64,000 nt of DNA from DLKC01 sp002478885 (GCA_046329585.1 JAXLUI010000002.1:1488001-1552000), one strand, 5' to 3'; positions 33,506 to 44,043 are shown, counted from the stretch's first letter. Numbers and translations: made by a program. Notes: generated from the sequence alone by a model not told the origin.

Positions 33506-35492
33506 ATATTTCGGGGATTATAATAGTAACCTCGGTTCCTGCAGCACTTCCGTCAGGATAGGTGAGATCTACGACCGAAACCGGCGATTCCTCCCCTGCC
33601 ATCTGTTGGAGCATCGATATTCTTTGTGCCGTAAGCCTTAGCCCCATTGATTTGTGGCGGGTGGCAGATTTACTTGCCAGTTCCGCCGCTTTCTGCCTGC
33701 CTATGCCATTATCGGTTATCCTGAAAATTATGCCAGCGTCCGCTGACAAGATATCAATGGTTAACTCGCCTTTCTCTTCTTTATGCATTAAACCATGCCA
33801 GATGGCATTTTCAACGTAGGGCTGTATGATAAGCGGGGGCACTTTTAAACTCTCCAAATCAATGTCGCTGGCGATATTGATCTTGTAAGCAAAATAGTAG
33901 TTAAACCGTAGTGCCTCCAGTTCAAGATATAACGACAACGATTCGATTTCACTATCCAGGCTGATCATGGAGAATTGAGAGTTCTGTAAAATAAGCCTTA
34001 CCAGTTTCGAAAACTTAGTCAGGTATTCAGATGCTTCCGCCTTATTGTTTTGCAGGATAAACCTGTTGATGGAATTGAGTGAATTAAATATAAAGTGTGG
34101 GTTCATCTGTGCGCGCAATGCCTGCATTTCTATCTCACTTTTTTGTGCAAGTAGTTCACTGCGTTCAACCTGCTTCTCCATTTCTTTTTTTGTCACCTCA
34201 TTTTTCAGCACTACAAACTGATGAAAGAGTAGCCACGAAAAGCAAACCACCTGCCAGATAAGGCAAATGTTTTCTGTGGTGTGCCAATTGTTATTGACCC
34301 ATTGTTGAAAACCGGGAGAATGGTCAACATAGTTAAACAATCCAAAGCCAACAGTCCAGGTAAAAAAGGCAGGAATAATGGAAATTAGAAAGCGGTTATA
34401 GCTAAAAAGATGTTGTTTTAAAAACAGGAAAAGCGTAATTAAAACACATGACATCAAAACGAGCGACAGCTTTATGGCCGCGCTATTTACTATGCCCCAA
34501 TAGTCTGTCCCCCTTAATAAATAATCAAAGCAATCAGCCGAAAAGGCAATACCAGCATAGAAAGCGCTTAAGTAAAAAAGAAAACTGTTCCATCGCGGAT
34601 AATATCTTTTTACATCCAGGAGTAAACTGATAAACCGTGTTAAGAACAATAATGGCAAAAACCAGAAAAAATGCAGCAAAATATTGCTGAAAATCAGCGG
34701 ATGCTCCTTCAGGAATTCCAGGTAGAACTCTGACTCTATTAAAAACCTGCCGAAGCCTAAAAAGAAAACATATAATCCGAAATAGAGGTAGACTTTTTCA
34801 CGAATGGTTATAAAAGAAAAAATGCTGAATAATGCGGTTACGAACATGAGGCCAAAAAAGAATGCATTGGAAACACTATTAAAATAATGCGCGTCATTTT
34901 CAACGTAATTTTTAAGCAGTACCTTTTCCGTTGATCCATAAGTGATATAAAATCTATGTGGGTCGGTGTTGGAATAATTAAAATAATTATAGGCGGTGCG
35001 ATTGTACACTGCTATTGTCTCACCGGGCTGAAGAACCAGCGGCATGAAGTTTAAAGAGCTGGTAAAGTAAGTGACGAACTTAAGACTTTCGTTTTTGCTC
35101 CATGGAATTTCAAGCCCGCTTTGGTGGTGGATAACCGCTCCATCTTCTTTGATAAAATACCAGTCAGACACAGACTTGAGGTGTTCATAAAAGCCAATCT
35201 TCAGTTCATGGCCCGTTGTATTTTTTAACGCAAAACGAAACCAGTAAACGGGTATGTGAAAATTAATTTCACCTGGGTCGTCGTGAAACAGGTTATTATA
35301 TGGGGCATTCAAAATTTGCGCGACATTTAATCCACCATCTTTATCTTCCAGTACTTGCCAGCTGGCATTAGGCAGCGTGTCGATGAGCAGCGTGTCTGTA
35401 TTAATTTCAAAGGGTTGCGGAAACCTGCTTTGTGCTGCTGCCTGCGACAACAGTAGCGATTGTAACAATAATATAATAAGCAATTTCCTCAT
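33498..35492 (-). CDS. 7TMR-DISM sensor histidine kinase, LytS type
   Basis: A 664-residue kinase. Signal peptide 1-20 (SLLLSQAAAQ), an extracytoplasmic beta-sandwich sensor of the 7TMR-DISMED2 kind (about 30-170), seven transmembrane helices (about 200-395), a coiled coil (about 400-440), and a kinase module (about 440-664). The phosphoacceptor His is in RAQMNPHFIFNSLNS; the N box is PYVENAIWHGLMH and the G box is ITDNGIG. This His_kinase (LytS) type normally signals to LytTR regulators. It overlaps by 8 bp the gene for a receiver-cyclase, its probable partner. The kinase module closely resembles that of the neighbouring Reg_prop kinase, which suggests duplication with exchange of sensor. 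Confidence 0.92.
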   Translation of the reverse strand: MRKLLIILLLQSLLLSQAAAQSRFPQPFEINTDTLLIDTLPNASWQVLEDKDGGLNVAQILNAPYNNLFHDDPGEINFHIPVYWFRFALKNTTGHELKIGFYEHLKSVSDWYFIKEDGAVIHHQSGLEIPWSKNESLKFVTYFTSSLNFMPLVLQPGETIAVYNRTAYNYFNYSNTDPHRFYITYGSTEKVLLKNYVENDAHYFNSVSNAFFFGLMFVTALFSIFSFITIREKVYLYFGLYVFFLGFGRFLIESEFYLEFLKEHPLIFSNILLHFFWFLPLLFLTRFISLLLDVKRYYPRWNSFLFYLSAFYAGIAFSADCFDYLLRGTDYWGIVNSAAIKLSLVLMSCVLITLFLFLKQHLFSYNRFLISIIPAFFTWTVGFGLFNYVDHSPGFQQWVNNNWHTTENICLIWQVVCFSWLLFHQFVVLKNEVTKKEMEKQVERSELLAQKSEIEMQALRAQMNPHFIFNSLNSINRFILQNNKAEASEYLTKFSKLVRLILQNSQFSMISLDSEIESLSLYLELEALRFNYYFAYKINIASDIDLESLKVPPLIIQPYVENAIWHGLMHKEEKGELTIDILSADAGIIFRITDNGIGRQKAAELASKSATRHKSMGLRLTAQRISMLQQMAGEESPVSVVDLTYPDGSAAGTEVTIIIPEIYD

Positions 35493-35574
35493 TCATGGTT
35501 TGTTGTAATACCTATTTGATTCTTCTGTATTGACAGGTATTTTGTTCCAGGCTTTTGAAACTTTCTTTACCATC

Positions 35575-35594
35575 GTTGTGTCACTCACTTGTAC
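35575..35594 (-). repeat. Dispersed repeat copy 10 (variant core)
   Basis: The minus strand reads GTACAAGT and the variant core GAGTGACACAAC at 35575-35586. No tail is recognisable. It lies 83 bp upstream of the 7TMR-DISM kinase start, same direction, and faces away from copy 11. Confidence 0.65.
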
Positions 35595-35693
35595 TGCAGG
35601 TTCAGCTATCAACATTAAAGGAGCAAAGAGATGCAGCTTATAAGGTTTTTACCGGATTTGGGCTACAGAAAATGGTTCCATCTAGTTACCGCA

Positions 35694-35745
35694 GTTGAAG
35701 TGTGCGACGCAACGGAAGCTCAATGCCTGCATTCATGGCTGGCTC
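35694..35745 (+). repeat. Dispersed repeat copy 11 (full length)
   Basis: GTTGAAGT, core at 35702-35713, tail ending in GGCTGGCTC and an A run; AATGC/GCATT in the tail can pair. It is oriented against both flanking minus-strand genes and forms an outward-facing pair with copy 10. Confidence 0.8.
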
Positions 35746-35768
35746 AAAAAACTTCCTCTTCAAAATTT

Positions 35769-38700
35769 TCAATCATACTGTACAGGAATAGTTATGGTTA
35801 CTTCTGTACCGGCGGCAGTTCCGTCTTCATTCATTAAATCTTTTATGTTTACCGGTGAGCCGTTTTCCCCCATTTTGTTCAGCATTGCAATGCGGGCTGC
35901 AGTAATCTTCATGCCCATTGATTGGTGTTTGCCTGATTTGTTTTTCATTTCGGCTGACTTTTTCCGGCCTACGCCATCGTCGGTGATGGTGCAAACGAGC
36001 AAAGCATCGTACTGATCGACACTTACAACCAGGTTTCCCTCAGATTCTTTATGCATAAGGCCGTGCCATATAGCGTTTTCCACAAAGGGTTGCATTAACA
36101 TGGGCGGAACCTGGATTGTTTCCGCATCTATTTCTTTGCTGCATTTAATAATGAAGTTAAACCTGTCGTCGCAACGCAGGCGCTCGAGTTCAAGATAGAG
36201 TTTCAATGCTTCGAGGTCTTCTTCCAGGCTAAGCGTATTTTGCGTGGAGCTATTTAAAATCATCCTGATCAACTTGGAAAATTTGGTGAGGTAACCTGAT
36301 GCCTCGAGGCTTTGTTTCTTAAGTATAAAACGATTGATGCTGTTGAGGGAATTGAAAATAAAATGGGGGTTCATTTGTGCACGCAAAGCCTGCATTTCCA
36401 GCTCACTTGCTTTTTGCCTGATCGTGGCAATTTGTCTTTCCTTTTCACTGCGCTCCAATTGCAGGCGATATTTCTGACGCGTGAAATAACGGGTAACAAA
36501 ATAAGCGACAGCAACAATAAAAGCAGCAGCAAGTATCCTGAACCACCATGTATTCCAGAAGGCAGGGGAAATAGAAAAAGATAAAATCTTTTCAGGCCCG
36601 TTGAATTCATTGCCCAGGTTTCCTGCCTGGATGATGAGTTTATAATTGCCGGGCGGCAGTTCTTCATATTGAATGGTATAGTTCGCATTTGCATAAACCC
36701 AATCCTGCGCCGTATTATCGCTTTCCAATTTATACCGTATATGGTTTTTACCCTGGGAATAATAATCAATCGTTCCGGTTTCGACACTGATGCTGTTCTG
36801 AAAATATTTCAGCGACAGGCCGGAGATATTGTTAACCCCTATTTCGGTTGGCAGCAGGAAAGACTTTATGGTGATTGCTTTCAAATAAGCACGGGATGTG
36901 ACCGGCAGATATTTGCGTGGATCAATTCGCTCTATGATGCCATAACCGCGAAAATAAATATTACCAATATCATCTTTTAAACCAGACGGAAGATTATAAA
37001 AAGGTTGTTTGGCATACCCGTCTTTTTCTGACAAGGTTGTAATTACTCCTGTGGCAATGTTAAGCCTGGAGACATAACCGGAGCTTCCGTTAAACCATAG
37101 ATTGCCAAAATTATCAGGGGTAACGCTGTAAACATAAATATCGTGAATCCCTTGCTCCGAGGTATAGCGCCCGATGAGCCTGAAATCCTGATCGAAATGA
37201 TCTATTTCCATCAAGCCGCCAGCCCACCACGTTTCATCGTCTTTATTGTACTGCACATCGATCCAAGAGATGCTGTCTAAAGGCGTGGCAACCTGGCGCC
37301 AATTATTGTTTACCAATTTAAAACTGCGGTTAAGGCGCTCTCCTTCGAGCCTCAGAAAAATCATTTGGCCGCCGTCAGTGGCAATGTTTGTAATTTTTCT
37401 ATGCCCGAAGTCAAACAGTTGCTTACATGACCGGGCATTCCCGGATACCGCAAAAACAGCATGATCACCTGTACCCGGAACGCCTTCCAGGAAAATCAAG
37501 CCGTTTTTGAAAGGTTTGATTTGAAAGTCATCCGGGAAAATATGCTGCAACGTGTTACCGCTTAAATCTTCTGCAGGTATGAGCCTGTTGTGTAACGTAG
37601 CCAGATCCAGCTGATAAATTTCAGAAGCCTGTTTATAAAGCCATGCGCTATTTCCCAAACTGTCGACACCAATAAAACTGACTTGTTTTGAAATATCAAT
37701 TCCTGAAAGTTGCCGGTCACTGATGGTATGAACTGCCCCGGTGCTTGGGTTAAATACATTCATTTCATGATCGCCGCAGACCCAAAGGTTCCCATCGTGC
37801 GTTTTCTGCCATTGTCCGCCCTCAACAGTGAAGGCACCCGGGCTGATATTATAGCGTTTTACCGAGGGATAGAAAGGTATGAGTTGCGTTATTCCCTTTC
37901 CCGCCTGGGTATAGTATCCTATCCACACCATACCCTCCCGGTCGCAATACATCCGATAGTTAGCCCAATTTACCAGGGTGTTTAATGAACTGTCTTTAGA
38001 AAAAGGCGCGTAAACAAAGTGTGAATCCGGGTTGTAAAGAAATACGCCCTTATTGCCCGTTCCAACCCAAACATTGCCGTCGCCGTCTACGTCTATACCC
38101 ACTCCTCTTTCAAAATAGTTATCGACATCGCTGACATGTTGAAACTGCCTGGAAATAATGTCAACCCTGGTTAAACCGCTTCCGCTGTTTATCCATATGG
38201 CCTTTCGCCGTTGATCGTAACACATAGCTTCACCGCCATACCCGTAGCACTGCATTATCCCCGTGCCTATAGATACGGCACAAAGTCCATCGGAACCAGC
38301 TAACATCCATACAGCATTTGTAATCGTATCGTACACTGAGAATTGAAGCGCGGCATTATAAGTTATTTTTTGCGGGAGATGACTGATCACCTTTTTTTTA
38401 AATGACTTTGTATTGTATGCTGTTATAATACTATCTGCTTCTATACAAAACAGTTCTTCATTCTTTACCCAAAAAGGGATAATAAACAGATCGGCATCGC
38501 CGGAAGTATCAGAAGCTTTAAAGAGCTTAAAAGTATCAGCGATGTTATCGTACCGCCAAAGACCTTCGCCTGATCCAATCCAGATATTGTGTTGATTATC
38601 TTCCCTGATTCCCTGGATAATTCCTGCCGGCACATCTTCTGCAGCCCCCCTGCCATGAAAATAATTTTTAAATGTACTTCCGTCAAAACGGCTAAGGCCT

Positions 38701-38900
38701 GTTACAGTGCCAATCCACAAGAAGCCATTCGCATCTTTATAAATCGAGTTGATTTTTTTATGAGGAAAACCCTGGTCCATATTCCAGTTCACTACCCGGT
38801 AATCAGGTACGGAGTGCGTGCTTTCCTGGGAGAAAACGGTAACGTTAATCCAGGAAAAAACAATGAACATCATTATTTTACTCCAAAGCCTTACTGCCAT
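35769..38900 (-). CDS. Reg_prop/Y_Y_Y sensor histidine kinase, LytS type
   Basis: A 1043-residue kinase taking the ATG at 38900, which begins a proper signal peptide (MAVRLWSKIMMFIVF...FSQ); the frame also opens at a TTG at 38924. The periplasmic part has two seven-bladed propellers built from Reg_prop repeats (INSIYKDANGFLWIGT; GVGIDVDGDGNVWVGT; VTPDNFGNLWFNGS) and a Y_Y_Y domain near 690-760. One transmembrane helix (about 770-790) and a LytS-type kinase with MNPHFIFNSLNS and VENAIWHGLMH follow. The sensor part is that of hybrid two-component regulators of polysaccharide loci, but here no receiver or AraC domain follows. It sits 24 bp after SusD, so sensing of the SusCD substrate is likely. 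Confidence 0.92.
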   Translation of the reverse strand: MAVRLWSKIMMFIVFSWINVTVFSQESTHSVPDYRVVNWNMDQGFPHKKINSIYKDANGFLWIGTVTGLSRFDGSTFKNYFHGRGAAEDVPAGIIQGIREDNQHNIWIGSGEGLWRYDNIADTFKLFKASDTSGDADLFIIPFWVKNEELFCIEADSIITAYNTKSFKKKVISHLPQKITYNAALQFSVYDTITNAVWMLAGSDGLCAVSIGTGIMQCYGYGGEAMCYDQRRKAIWINSGSGLTRVDIISRQFQHVSDVDNYFERGVGIDVDGDGNVWVGTGNKGVFLYNPDSHFVYAPFSKDSSLNTLVNWANYRMYCDREGMVWIGYYTQAGKGITQLIPFYPSVKRYNISPGAFTVEGGQWQKTHDGNLWVCGDHEMNVFNPSTGAVHTISDRQLSGIDISKQVSFIGVDSLGNSAWLYKQASEIYQLDLATLHNRLIPAEDLSGNTLQHIFPDDFQIKPFKNGLIFLEGVPGTGDHAVFAVSGNARSCKQLFDFGHRKITNIATDGGQMIFLRLEGERLNRSFKLVNNNWRQVATPLDSISWIDVQYNKDDETWWAGGLMEIDHFDQDFRLIGRYTSEQGIHDIYVYSVTPDNFGNLWFNGSSGYVSRLNIATGVITTLSEKDGYAKQPFYNLPSGLKDDIGNIYFRGYGIIERIDPRKYLPVTSRAYLKAITIKSFLLPTEIGVNNISGLSLKYFQNSISVETGTIDYYSQGKNHIRYKLESDNTAQDWVYANANYTIQYEELPPGNYKLIIQAGNLGNEFNGPEKILSFSISPAFWNTWWFRILAAAFIVAVAYFVTRYFTRQKYRLQLERSEKERQIATIRQKASELEMQALRAQMNPHFIFNSLNSINRFILKKQSLEASGYLTKFSKLIRMILNSSTQNTLSLEEDLEALKLYLELERLRCDDRFNFIIKCSKEIDAETIQVPPMLMQPFVENAIWHGLMHKESEGNLVVSVDQYDALLVCTITDDGVGRKKSAEMKNKSGKHQSMGMKITAARIAMLNKMGENGSPVNIKDLMNEDGTAAGTEVTITIPVQYD

Positions 38901-38924
38901 TTTATTTGATCTTTCATTAACCAA

Positions 38925-40685
38925 TTAATAGCCGGGGTTTTGCGTCATGGCTCCGGCACTTTTGTCAATTTCTGTTTGCGGAATCGGGAAGTATTCGTTG
39001 TGGTTTGGTATGAATTCGGTTCCCGTTAAATAATAACGCAGGGTACGCTCTTTTTGAAGGTAAGCATTGATTTCAGTGCTTGCGGTGCCCCATCTCACCA
39101 GGTCGAAAAAGCGATGGCCTTCCATACCAAGTTCAAGGGTCCGCTCATATCGCACAGCCTTTCTTGCGTAATCCTGGCCATGAGCGGTGAAATCGCCTTC
39201 CGGGTATGGTTTGATATAATAATTGGCGGCAAGGTGTGCGTCATCGGTATAAGAGCCCTTTTGAGGGTCGCTGTCGTCAAGGTATTTATGCACCCATGCT
39301 TCATGATGATCAGCCATACGATTCCTGATCATATTCACGTAAAATTCAGCTTCGTCAAGATTCCCAAGTTCTATATCGGCCTCGGCAGCCCAGAGCAATA
39401 CATCGCTGTACCGGATAAGGTTTATATTGTTGGCAATACCAACCGGCCAGGCAGCAGGTTCAGTTAATATTCCCTCCTGGCTTTTATAATAGGCATTTTT
39501 TTTAGGGCTGTAAGGACCACCATATTGCTGATCTTTAATCCAGTCTTGTCCTGTATGAATTCCCCAATCAAGAAAGGGAATGCCTCTCCGGCCAACTGTC
39601 AAGTCCAATCTTGGATCTAAAGTGCCCCCATAAGGGATAAAAGGGTCAGAAGATTGTATACCATCATCATTTTTAACCGGCACATCATTAAAGTGAGTAA
39701 AATCCGGTAAACCTGTGACAGCGTCAGTTTTGAAATGATTAACCAGGTATTGGGAAGGTTGAAAAAAACCACAGCATCCTTCACCCGATCCATAGTTGGC
39801 ATTATTCAAATTATCACCGTAGTCTCCATTCATCCCTGAGGCAAAATCATTCACTGATGACTGACAGGCAAAAACGGATTCAACGCTGTTGTCTTTTGCT
39901 GCGTTAAAATTGTCTGTATAATTGACATTCAGCTTATAGTTTCCACTGCCAATGACCGTATCTAAAATCTTCTTTGCCTTATAAAAGCTGTCCTGGAACA
40001 TATACGATTTGGCCAGCAAGGCGTAAGCAGCATACCTGCTAGCCCTCCCCACCTGTTGTTGGGTAGCGGGAAGATTGGCAATGGCAAACCTAAGATCATT
40101 ATCTATCTCGGGCCAGATATCCCTGGTATTACTCAAATGATAATTATTATTCGCAAAACTTACAGTCTCGTCTACGAATGGTACTTTATTCCACATTTTT
40201 TTTGCTTCGAAGTGGTAGAAGGCCCGTAGAAACCTTGCCTCAGCTTCAATTTCATTTTCTTCAGCAGGTGAAATATCTTTTGCCATCCTTGACAGCCTTA
40301 AAACATCATTGGTCCTGTAAACACCTGTGTAAACGGCATTCCATTTTTGGGAGAGGTAAAGATTGTTTGCGGCAGGCATAAATGTTTCCAGCGGCGTAAT
40401 ATTTTCTCCTTCATCTCCCGCATCAGATCCCTTATAAGCATCACTTCCGCAGATGCTTCCAAACACCCAATTTGAAATTGCACCACCTTTCACCCATTTC
40501 TGATCAGTGCCAGTGACCCCATCCAACATTGCATAAGCGCCTATTAACAAATTCTCGACGCCCGAACGATTGGCTACCTGGGATTCACCCAATCCCGATA
40601 CAGGTACATCCAAAAAACTCTTGCTGCAGGATAAAATGATAATTCCTGTTACCAGTAATGAAACCAAATATTTTGAATACTTCAT
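38925..40685 (-). CDS. SusD/RagB outer-membrane nutrient-binding lipoprotein
   Basis: A 586-residue lipoprotein with lipobox ILSC near residue 20 and mature start SKSFLDVPVSG, common to SusD proteins. The N-terminal SusD-like region and C-terminal RagB region (ERTLELGMEGHRFFDLVRWG, a strong SusD signature, near residue 530) are both present, and it ends FPIPQTEIDKSAGAMTQNPGY as is usual. It partners the SusC encoded 46 bp upstream. The ligand cannot be told from sequence; no glycosidase lies next to it. Unlike the SusD at 23593 it belongs to the main SusD family, so the two pairs handle different substrates. Confidence 0.95.
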   Translation of the reverse strand: MKYSKYLVSLLVTGIIILSCSKSFLDVPVSGLGESQVANRSGVENLLIGAYAMLDGVTGTDQKWVKGGAISNWVFGSICGSDAYKGSDAGDEGENITPLETFMPAANNLYLSQKWNAVYTGVYRTNDVLRLSRMAKDISPAEENEIEAEARFLRAFYHFEAKKMWNKVPFVDETVSFANNNYHLSNTRDIWPEIDNDLRFAIANLPATQQQVGRASRYAAYALLAKSYMFQDSFYKAKKILDTVIGSGNYKLNVNYTDNFNAAKDNSVESVFACQSSVNDFASGMNGDYGDNLNNANYGSGEGCCGFFQPSQYLVNHFKTDAVTGLPDFTHFNDVPVKNDDGIQSSDPFIPYGGTLDPRLDLTVGRRGIPFLDWGIHTGQDWIKDQQYGGPYSPKKNAYYKSQEGILTEPAAWPVGIANNINLIRYSDVLLWAAEADIELGNLDEAEFYVNMIRNRMADHHEAWVHKYLDDSDPQKGSYTDDAHLAANYYIKPYPEGDFTAHGQDYARKAVRYERTLELGMEGHRFFDLVRWGTASTEINAYLQKERTLRYYLTGTEFIPNHNEYFPIPQTEIDKSAGAMTQNPGY

Positions 40686-40731
40686 AGAAGGGAATTTTAA
40701 AATGATAACCGACTTCCGTTTGCCGGAGATG

Positions 40732-43700
40732 TTAAAAGTTCATACTCAATCCAGCCAGGAATTGTTGCTGATTATTCGGGTAATAGCCATTATCTATCCC
40801 GAACATTGACTTTGAACCATAAATTTCCGGATCGAGACCTGTGTAGTTTGTAATAGTAAAAAGATTGACGGCCTGAACATAAACTCTTAGCTTATCTACC
40901 TTAATTCTTTCCAAAAATTTTGAATTAAATGAGTAACCCAACATGAATGATTTGTTTTTTAAGAACGAGCCGTTTTCCACATGAAAAGAAGTATTGGTGG
41001 GGTCATTGCTGAAATTGCTTTCAGCCTCTGCTCTTGGAATAATTGTGTTTGTGTGTTGGGCTGTCCATGAATCATATAACTCACCCCAGGCGCCTCTATG
41101 TGCGGAAATACTATTCCAGATGTCATTTCCAAACGACCCGTAGAAAAATGTTGAGCAATCAAATTCTTTAAATACAATTTCAATATTAAGCCCCAATGTA
41201 AATTTTGGATTGGGGTTACCAATGAACACACGGTCTGAGCTGTTTATGAGCCCATCGCCATTTTCATCAGAGAATTTAAATCTACCGGGAGCTGCACCTG
41301 ACTGAACCGGTGATTTATTGACTTCTGAAACATCCTGGAATAGCCCAAGAATTTTATACCCATAAAATGAACCGATGGGGTGACCTATTTCATTTTTCAC
41401 AAAATCATTTGGCATAAAGGAATTTTGAGTTCCATCGATCTTAATGATTTTGTTCCTGTAAGAAGAAAATGTTGCAGCGATATCCCAATTCCAGTTTTTC
41501 GAGAAATTTCCTTTTGACTCAACAAGCAAATCAATCCCGGTATTTTCGACACTTCCTATGTTTATGTTAGGTGATGTAGCGTCGCCTGTTACGAAAACAG
41601 GAAGTGGAGCTGGAAACAATAAACCATCAGTTTTCTTTTTATACCCATCAGCATTAATACTTAATCTACCCCTCCATAAAATTGCATCCAAACCAATATT
41701 AGTGACTACATCCTGTTGCCAGCCGGTATTGGGATTCCCAATAGTTGCGCCACTCAAGCCAAAGACTGCACTATTTGTACCCCCAATATCATAATAAGAC
41801 CGGGCAGGATCGCTGCCGTAAGAATTGTATTGGTTATTTGAAAAGGTGTTTCCATAATATCCTGTCTTTCCCCAACTTACTCTAAGTTTACATTCATTTA
41901 ACCATTGCAGGCTTTTCATGAAATTTTCCCTGGAGATTCTCCATGCACCGCTGACTGACGGAAACCAACCATACCTGTTTTCGGGCCCAAAAACGGAAAC
42001 GCCATCTCTGCGTAAAGTTCCATTCAGGAAATATTTATCATGAATTCCATATTGCAACTGACTGAGAACGGAGTAAGAAGTATATCTTGATGAGGCCCCA
42101 TTATTCAATTGGCCATTTGCATTACCATTAGATAAATCCAGGTAATTAGGGTCATTAGAGATGAAACCTGTACGACTACCGACATGTAACTTATTTGATG
42201 CACTGGTTGCTTCTGTTCCGATTAACAGGTTGATACGGTGACTGTTGGCGAACACGCGTGAAAAATTAAGCGTGTTTGTCCAGGTCCAGTTTCTTAAATA
42301 TTCGGAGCGTTCATCCAGCTCATTATCAGGATCACCATTTGGAAGCGAGGCATATCCTTTGTAAATAAAGAAATGAGAAAAGAGATCATTTATTTCGCCA
42401 CCAAAATTGCTTTTGATAGAGAAGTATTTAAAAAAATTCAGTTCACCGAAAACATTTCCTGTTATCTGCGATTGTTCATATTTATTGTCTTTTCCTATCG
42501 AGAAGATTCTTTCCGCAACCGGATTAAAAAGTATAAATCCGGATGTTCCGTCGCCCGCAGCAAAGTTTCCCTCGATGTCATAAACGGGCTGCCATTCAGG
42601 AGCGCCATATACCGAATTAATCGCGTCTTTTATAAATGAAAGGTCGAATGTAGGTTCTTCAGAATTTTTGCGGTACGAAACCTGCAGGTTTTCGCCGATA
42701 CGAAAATTATTTGTTATGTTAAAACCGGTATTTACACGCATTGTATATCTTTTCAGATATGTATTAAGGAGCGTGCCGTTTTGATCCAAATAGCCAAGTG
42801 AAAAAAGATATTGACTTTTATCACTTCCACCCGATGCAGACAACGTGTGATTCTGACTTAGGGCCGGTTCGAAAACTTTATGAAACCAATCTGTACCTGC
42901 CTTATTGAAGCGCGCAATCTGATAGATGGAGCCCGTGTGGTCATCGATGTTATACAATTGCGGATTAACTCCCGGATCGCCTTCAAAAAGCCCCCACCCA
43001 GGCCCTGCATACAGATAATCTGGTAATACAGGTTCGGAACTATCTCCAAAAAGCTGATCCGATGGATTACCCAAGGAATCCACGTAACCGCTGTTCTTGT
43101 CTTGTAGCCAGGTTAACTGTGCGGTTTCCATTGGCCTGAGAACATCTTTTCTTTCTTTTAAAGGATATGTTTTACCCACATAAAAATCATAACTCAGCCT
43201 GACTCTTCCCGCCTTACCTTTTTTTGTGGTCACCAATATTACCCCGTTTGCTCCCCTGACACCATAGATAGCATAAGCCCCCGCATCTTTCAACACCTGT
43301 ATAGATTCAATATCATAAGGATTAATACTATTGATATCTCCCTGTATTCCATCAATAATATAAAGCGGGGTGATATCTCCAAAATTTCCAGGTCCGTGCA
43401 GAAAAATCTGAGTTGCGCCTCCTGGCTCTCCTGAAGTAATTACCGTTAAACCCGCCACTCGCCCCTGCAGCATTTGTTCAACCTGGCCGGCAGGTATTTC
43501 GGTGAGCTTTTCCGGGTTGACTGTGGCAACAGAACCTGCTATCTCTTTTATTTTTTGCGACGTATATCCAACAACAATAACACTGTCGAGATTTCCAAAT
43601 AAAGGTGTTAGTTGAGTGGATAAATTTGTTTGAGCATCAAATTTTATCTCTTTGGCTTCATACCCGACAAATGAAATAACCACGACATCTCCATTTCCTG

Positions 43701-44016
43701 CTGTAATGGCGAAGCGTCCATTGGCATCAGTTATTGTTGACAAGCCGGAGCCCTTAACCCGTACGCTTGCCCCAAAGAGTGGGGCATTGTCGATTCCGGT
43801 TACCACTCCCGTTATTTTTTGTTGTGCAGCAACCGGATCGTTCAGGTGAAAAATAAAAACAACAATCAGGAGTACTCTAAGGAAAGCGGAGCAACTATTT
43901 AGCGGACGGGTAACAACGGGTAAACAGCAGAAGGCGCCAATGAAAAAATGCGAATAATCCCACCTTTCTCTTTCCTGAACAAAAGGCGAGTTGAAGCAGT
44001 TTTGGTTTGCAGTCAT
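40732..44016 (-). CDS. SusC/RagA-type TonB-dependent transporter
   Basis: A 1094-residue receptor. A carboxypeptidase-like extension (ITGVVTGIDNAPLFGASVRV, near 70-150), the plug (DSVIVVGYTSQKIKE; YGVRGANGVILVTTKKG) and the barrel to the C-terminal strand (QFLAGLSMNF) are all present. The N-terminus is odd: about 42 residues, including two cysteines, precede the hydrophobic signal core (FLRVLLIVVFIF). A later non-ATG start may be real, though the promoter candidate at 44036-44043 would fit the ATG at 44016. It leads an operon of SusD and a sensor kinase, and probably continues into the second kinase and two regulators. Confidence 0.93.
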   Translation of the reverse strand: MTANQNCFNSPFVQERERWDYSHFFIGAFCCLPVVTRPLNSCSAFLRVLLIVVFIFHLNDPVAAQQKITGVVTGIDNAPLFGASVRVKGSGLSTITDANGRFAITAGNGDVVVISFVGYEAKEIKFDAQTNLSTQLTPLFGNLDSVIVVGYTSQKIKEIAGSVATVNPEKLTEIPAGQVEQMLQGRVAGLTVITSGEPGGATQIFLHGPGNFGDITPLYIIDGIQGDINSINPYDIESIQVLKDAGAYAIYGVRGANGVILVTTKKGKAGRVRLSYDFYVGKTYPLKERKDVLRPMETAQLTWLQDKNSGYVDSLGNPSDQLFGDSSEPVLPDYLYAGPGWGLFEGDPGVNPQLYNIDDHTGSIYQIARFNKAGTDWFHKVFEPALSQNHTLSASGGSDKSQYLFSLGYLDQNGTLLNTYLKRYTMRVNTGFNITNNFRIGENLQVSYRKNSEEPTFDLSFIKDAINSVYGAPEWQPVYDIEGNFAAGDGTSGFILFNPVAERIFSIGKDNKYEQSQITGNVFGELNFFKYFSIKSNFGGEINDLFSHFFIYKGYASLPNGDPDNELDERSEYLRNWTWTNTLNFSRVFANSHRINLLIGTEATSASNKLHVGSRTGFISNDPNYLDLSNGNANGQLNNGASSRYTSYSVLSQLQYGIHDKYFLNGTLRRDGVSVFGPENRYGWFPSVSGAWRISRENFMKSLQWLNECKLRVSWGKTGYYGNTFSNNQYNSYGSDPARSYYDIGGTNSAVFGLSGATIGNPNTGWQQDVVTNIGLDAILWRGRLSINADGYKKKTDGLLFPAPLPVFVTGDATSPNINIGSVENTGIDLLVESKGNFSKNWNWDIAATFSSYRNKIIKIDGTQNSFMPNDFVKNEIGHPIGSFYGYKILGLFQDVSEVNKSPVQSGAAPGRFKFSDENGDGLINSSDRVFIGNPNPKFTLGLNIEIVFKEFDCSTFFYGSFGNDIWNSISAHRGAWGELYDSWTAQHTNTIIPRAEAESNFSNDPTNTSFHVENGSFLKNKSFMLGYSFNSKFLERIKVDKLRVYVQAVNLFTITNYTGLDPEIYGSKSMFGIDNGYYPNNQQQFLAGLSMNF

Positions 44017-44035
44017 AAGGAAAGATCATTAATAC

Positions 44036-44043
44036 TTAAAGTT
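44036..44043 (-). promoter_or_regulatory. Candidate -7 element for the second susC operon
   Basis: The minus strand reads TAACTTTA, one mismatch from TAnnTTTG, 20 bp upstream of the ATG at 44016; a TTTA lies 23 bp further upstream. Low-specificity match. The rest of the divergent gap to 44321 shows no gene or repeat copy. Confidence 0.3.
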
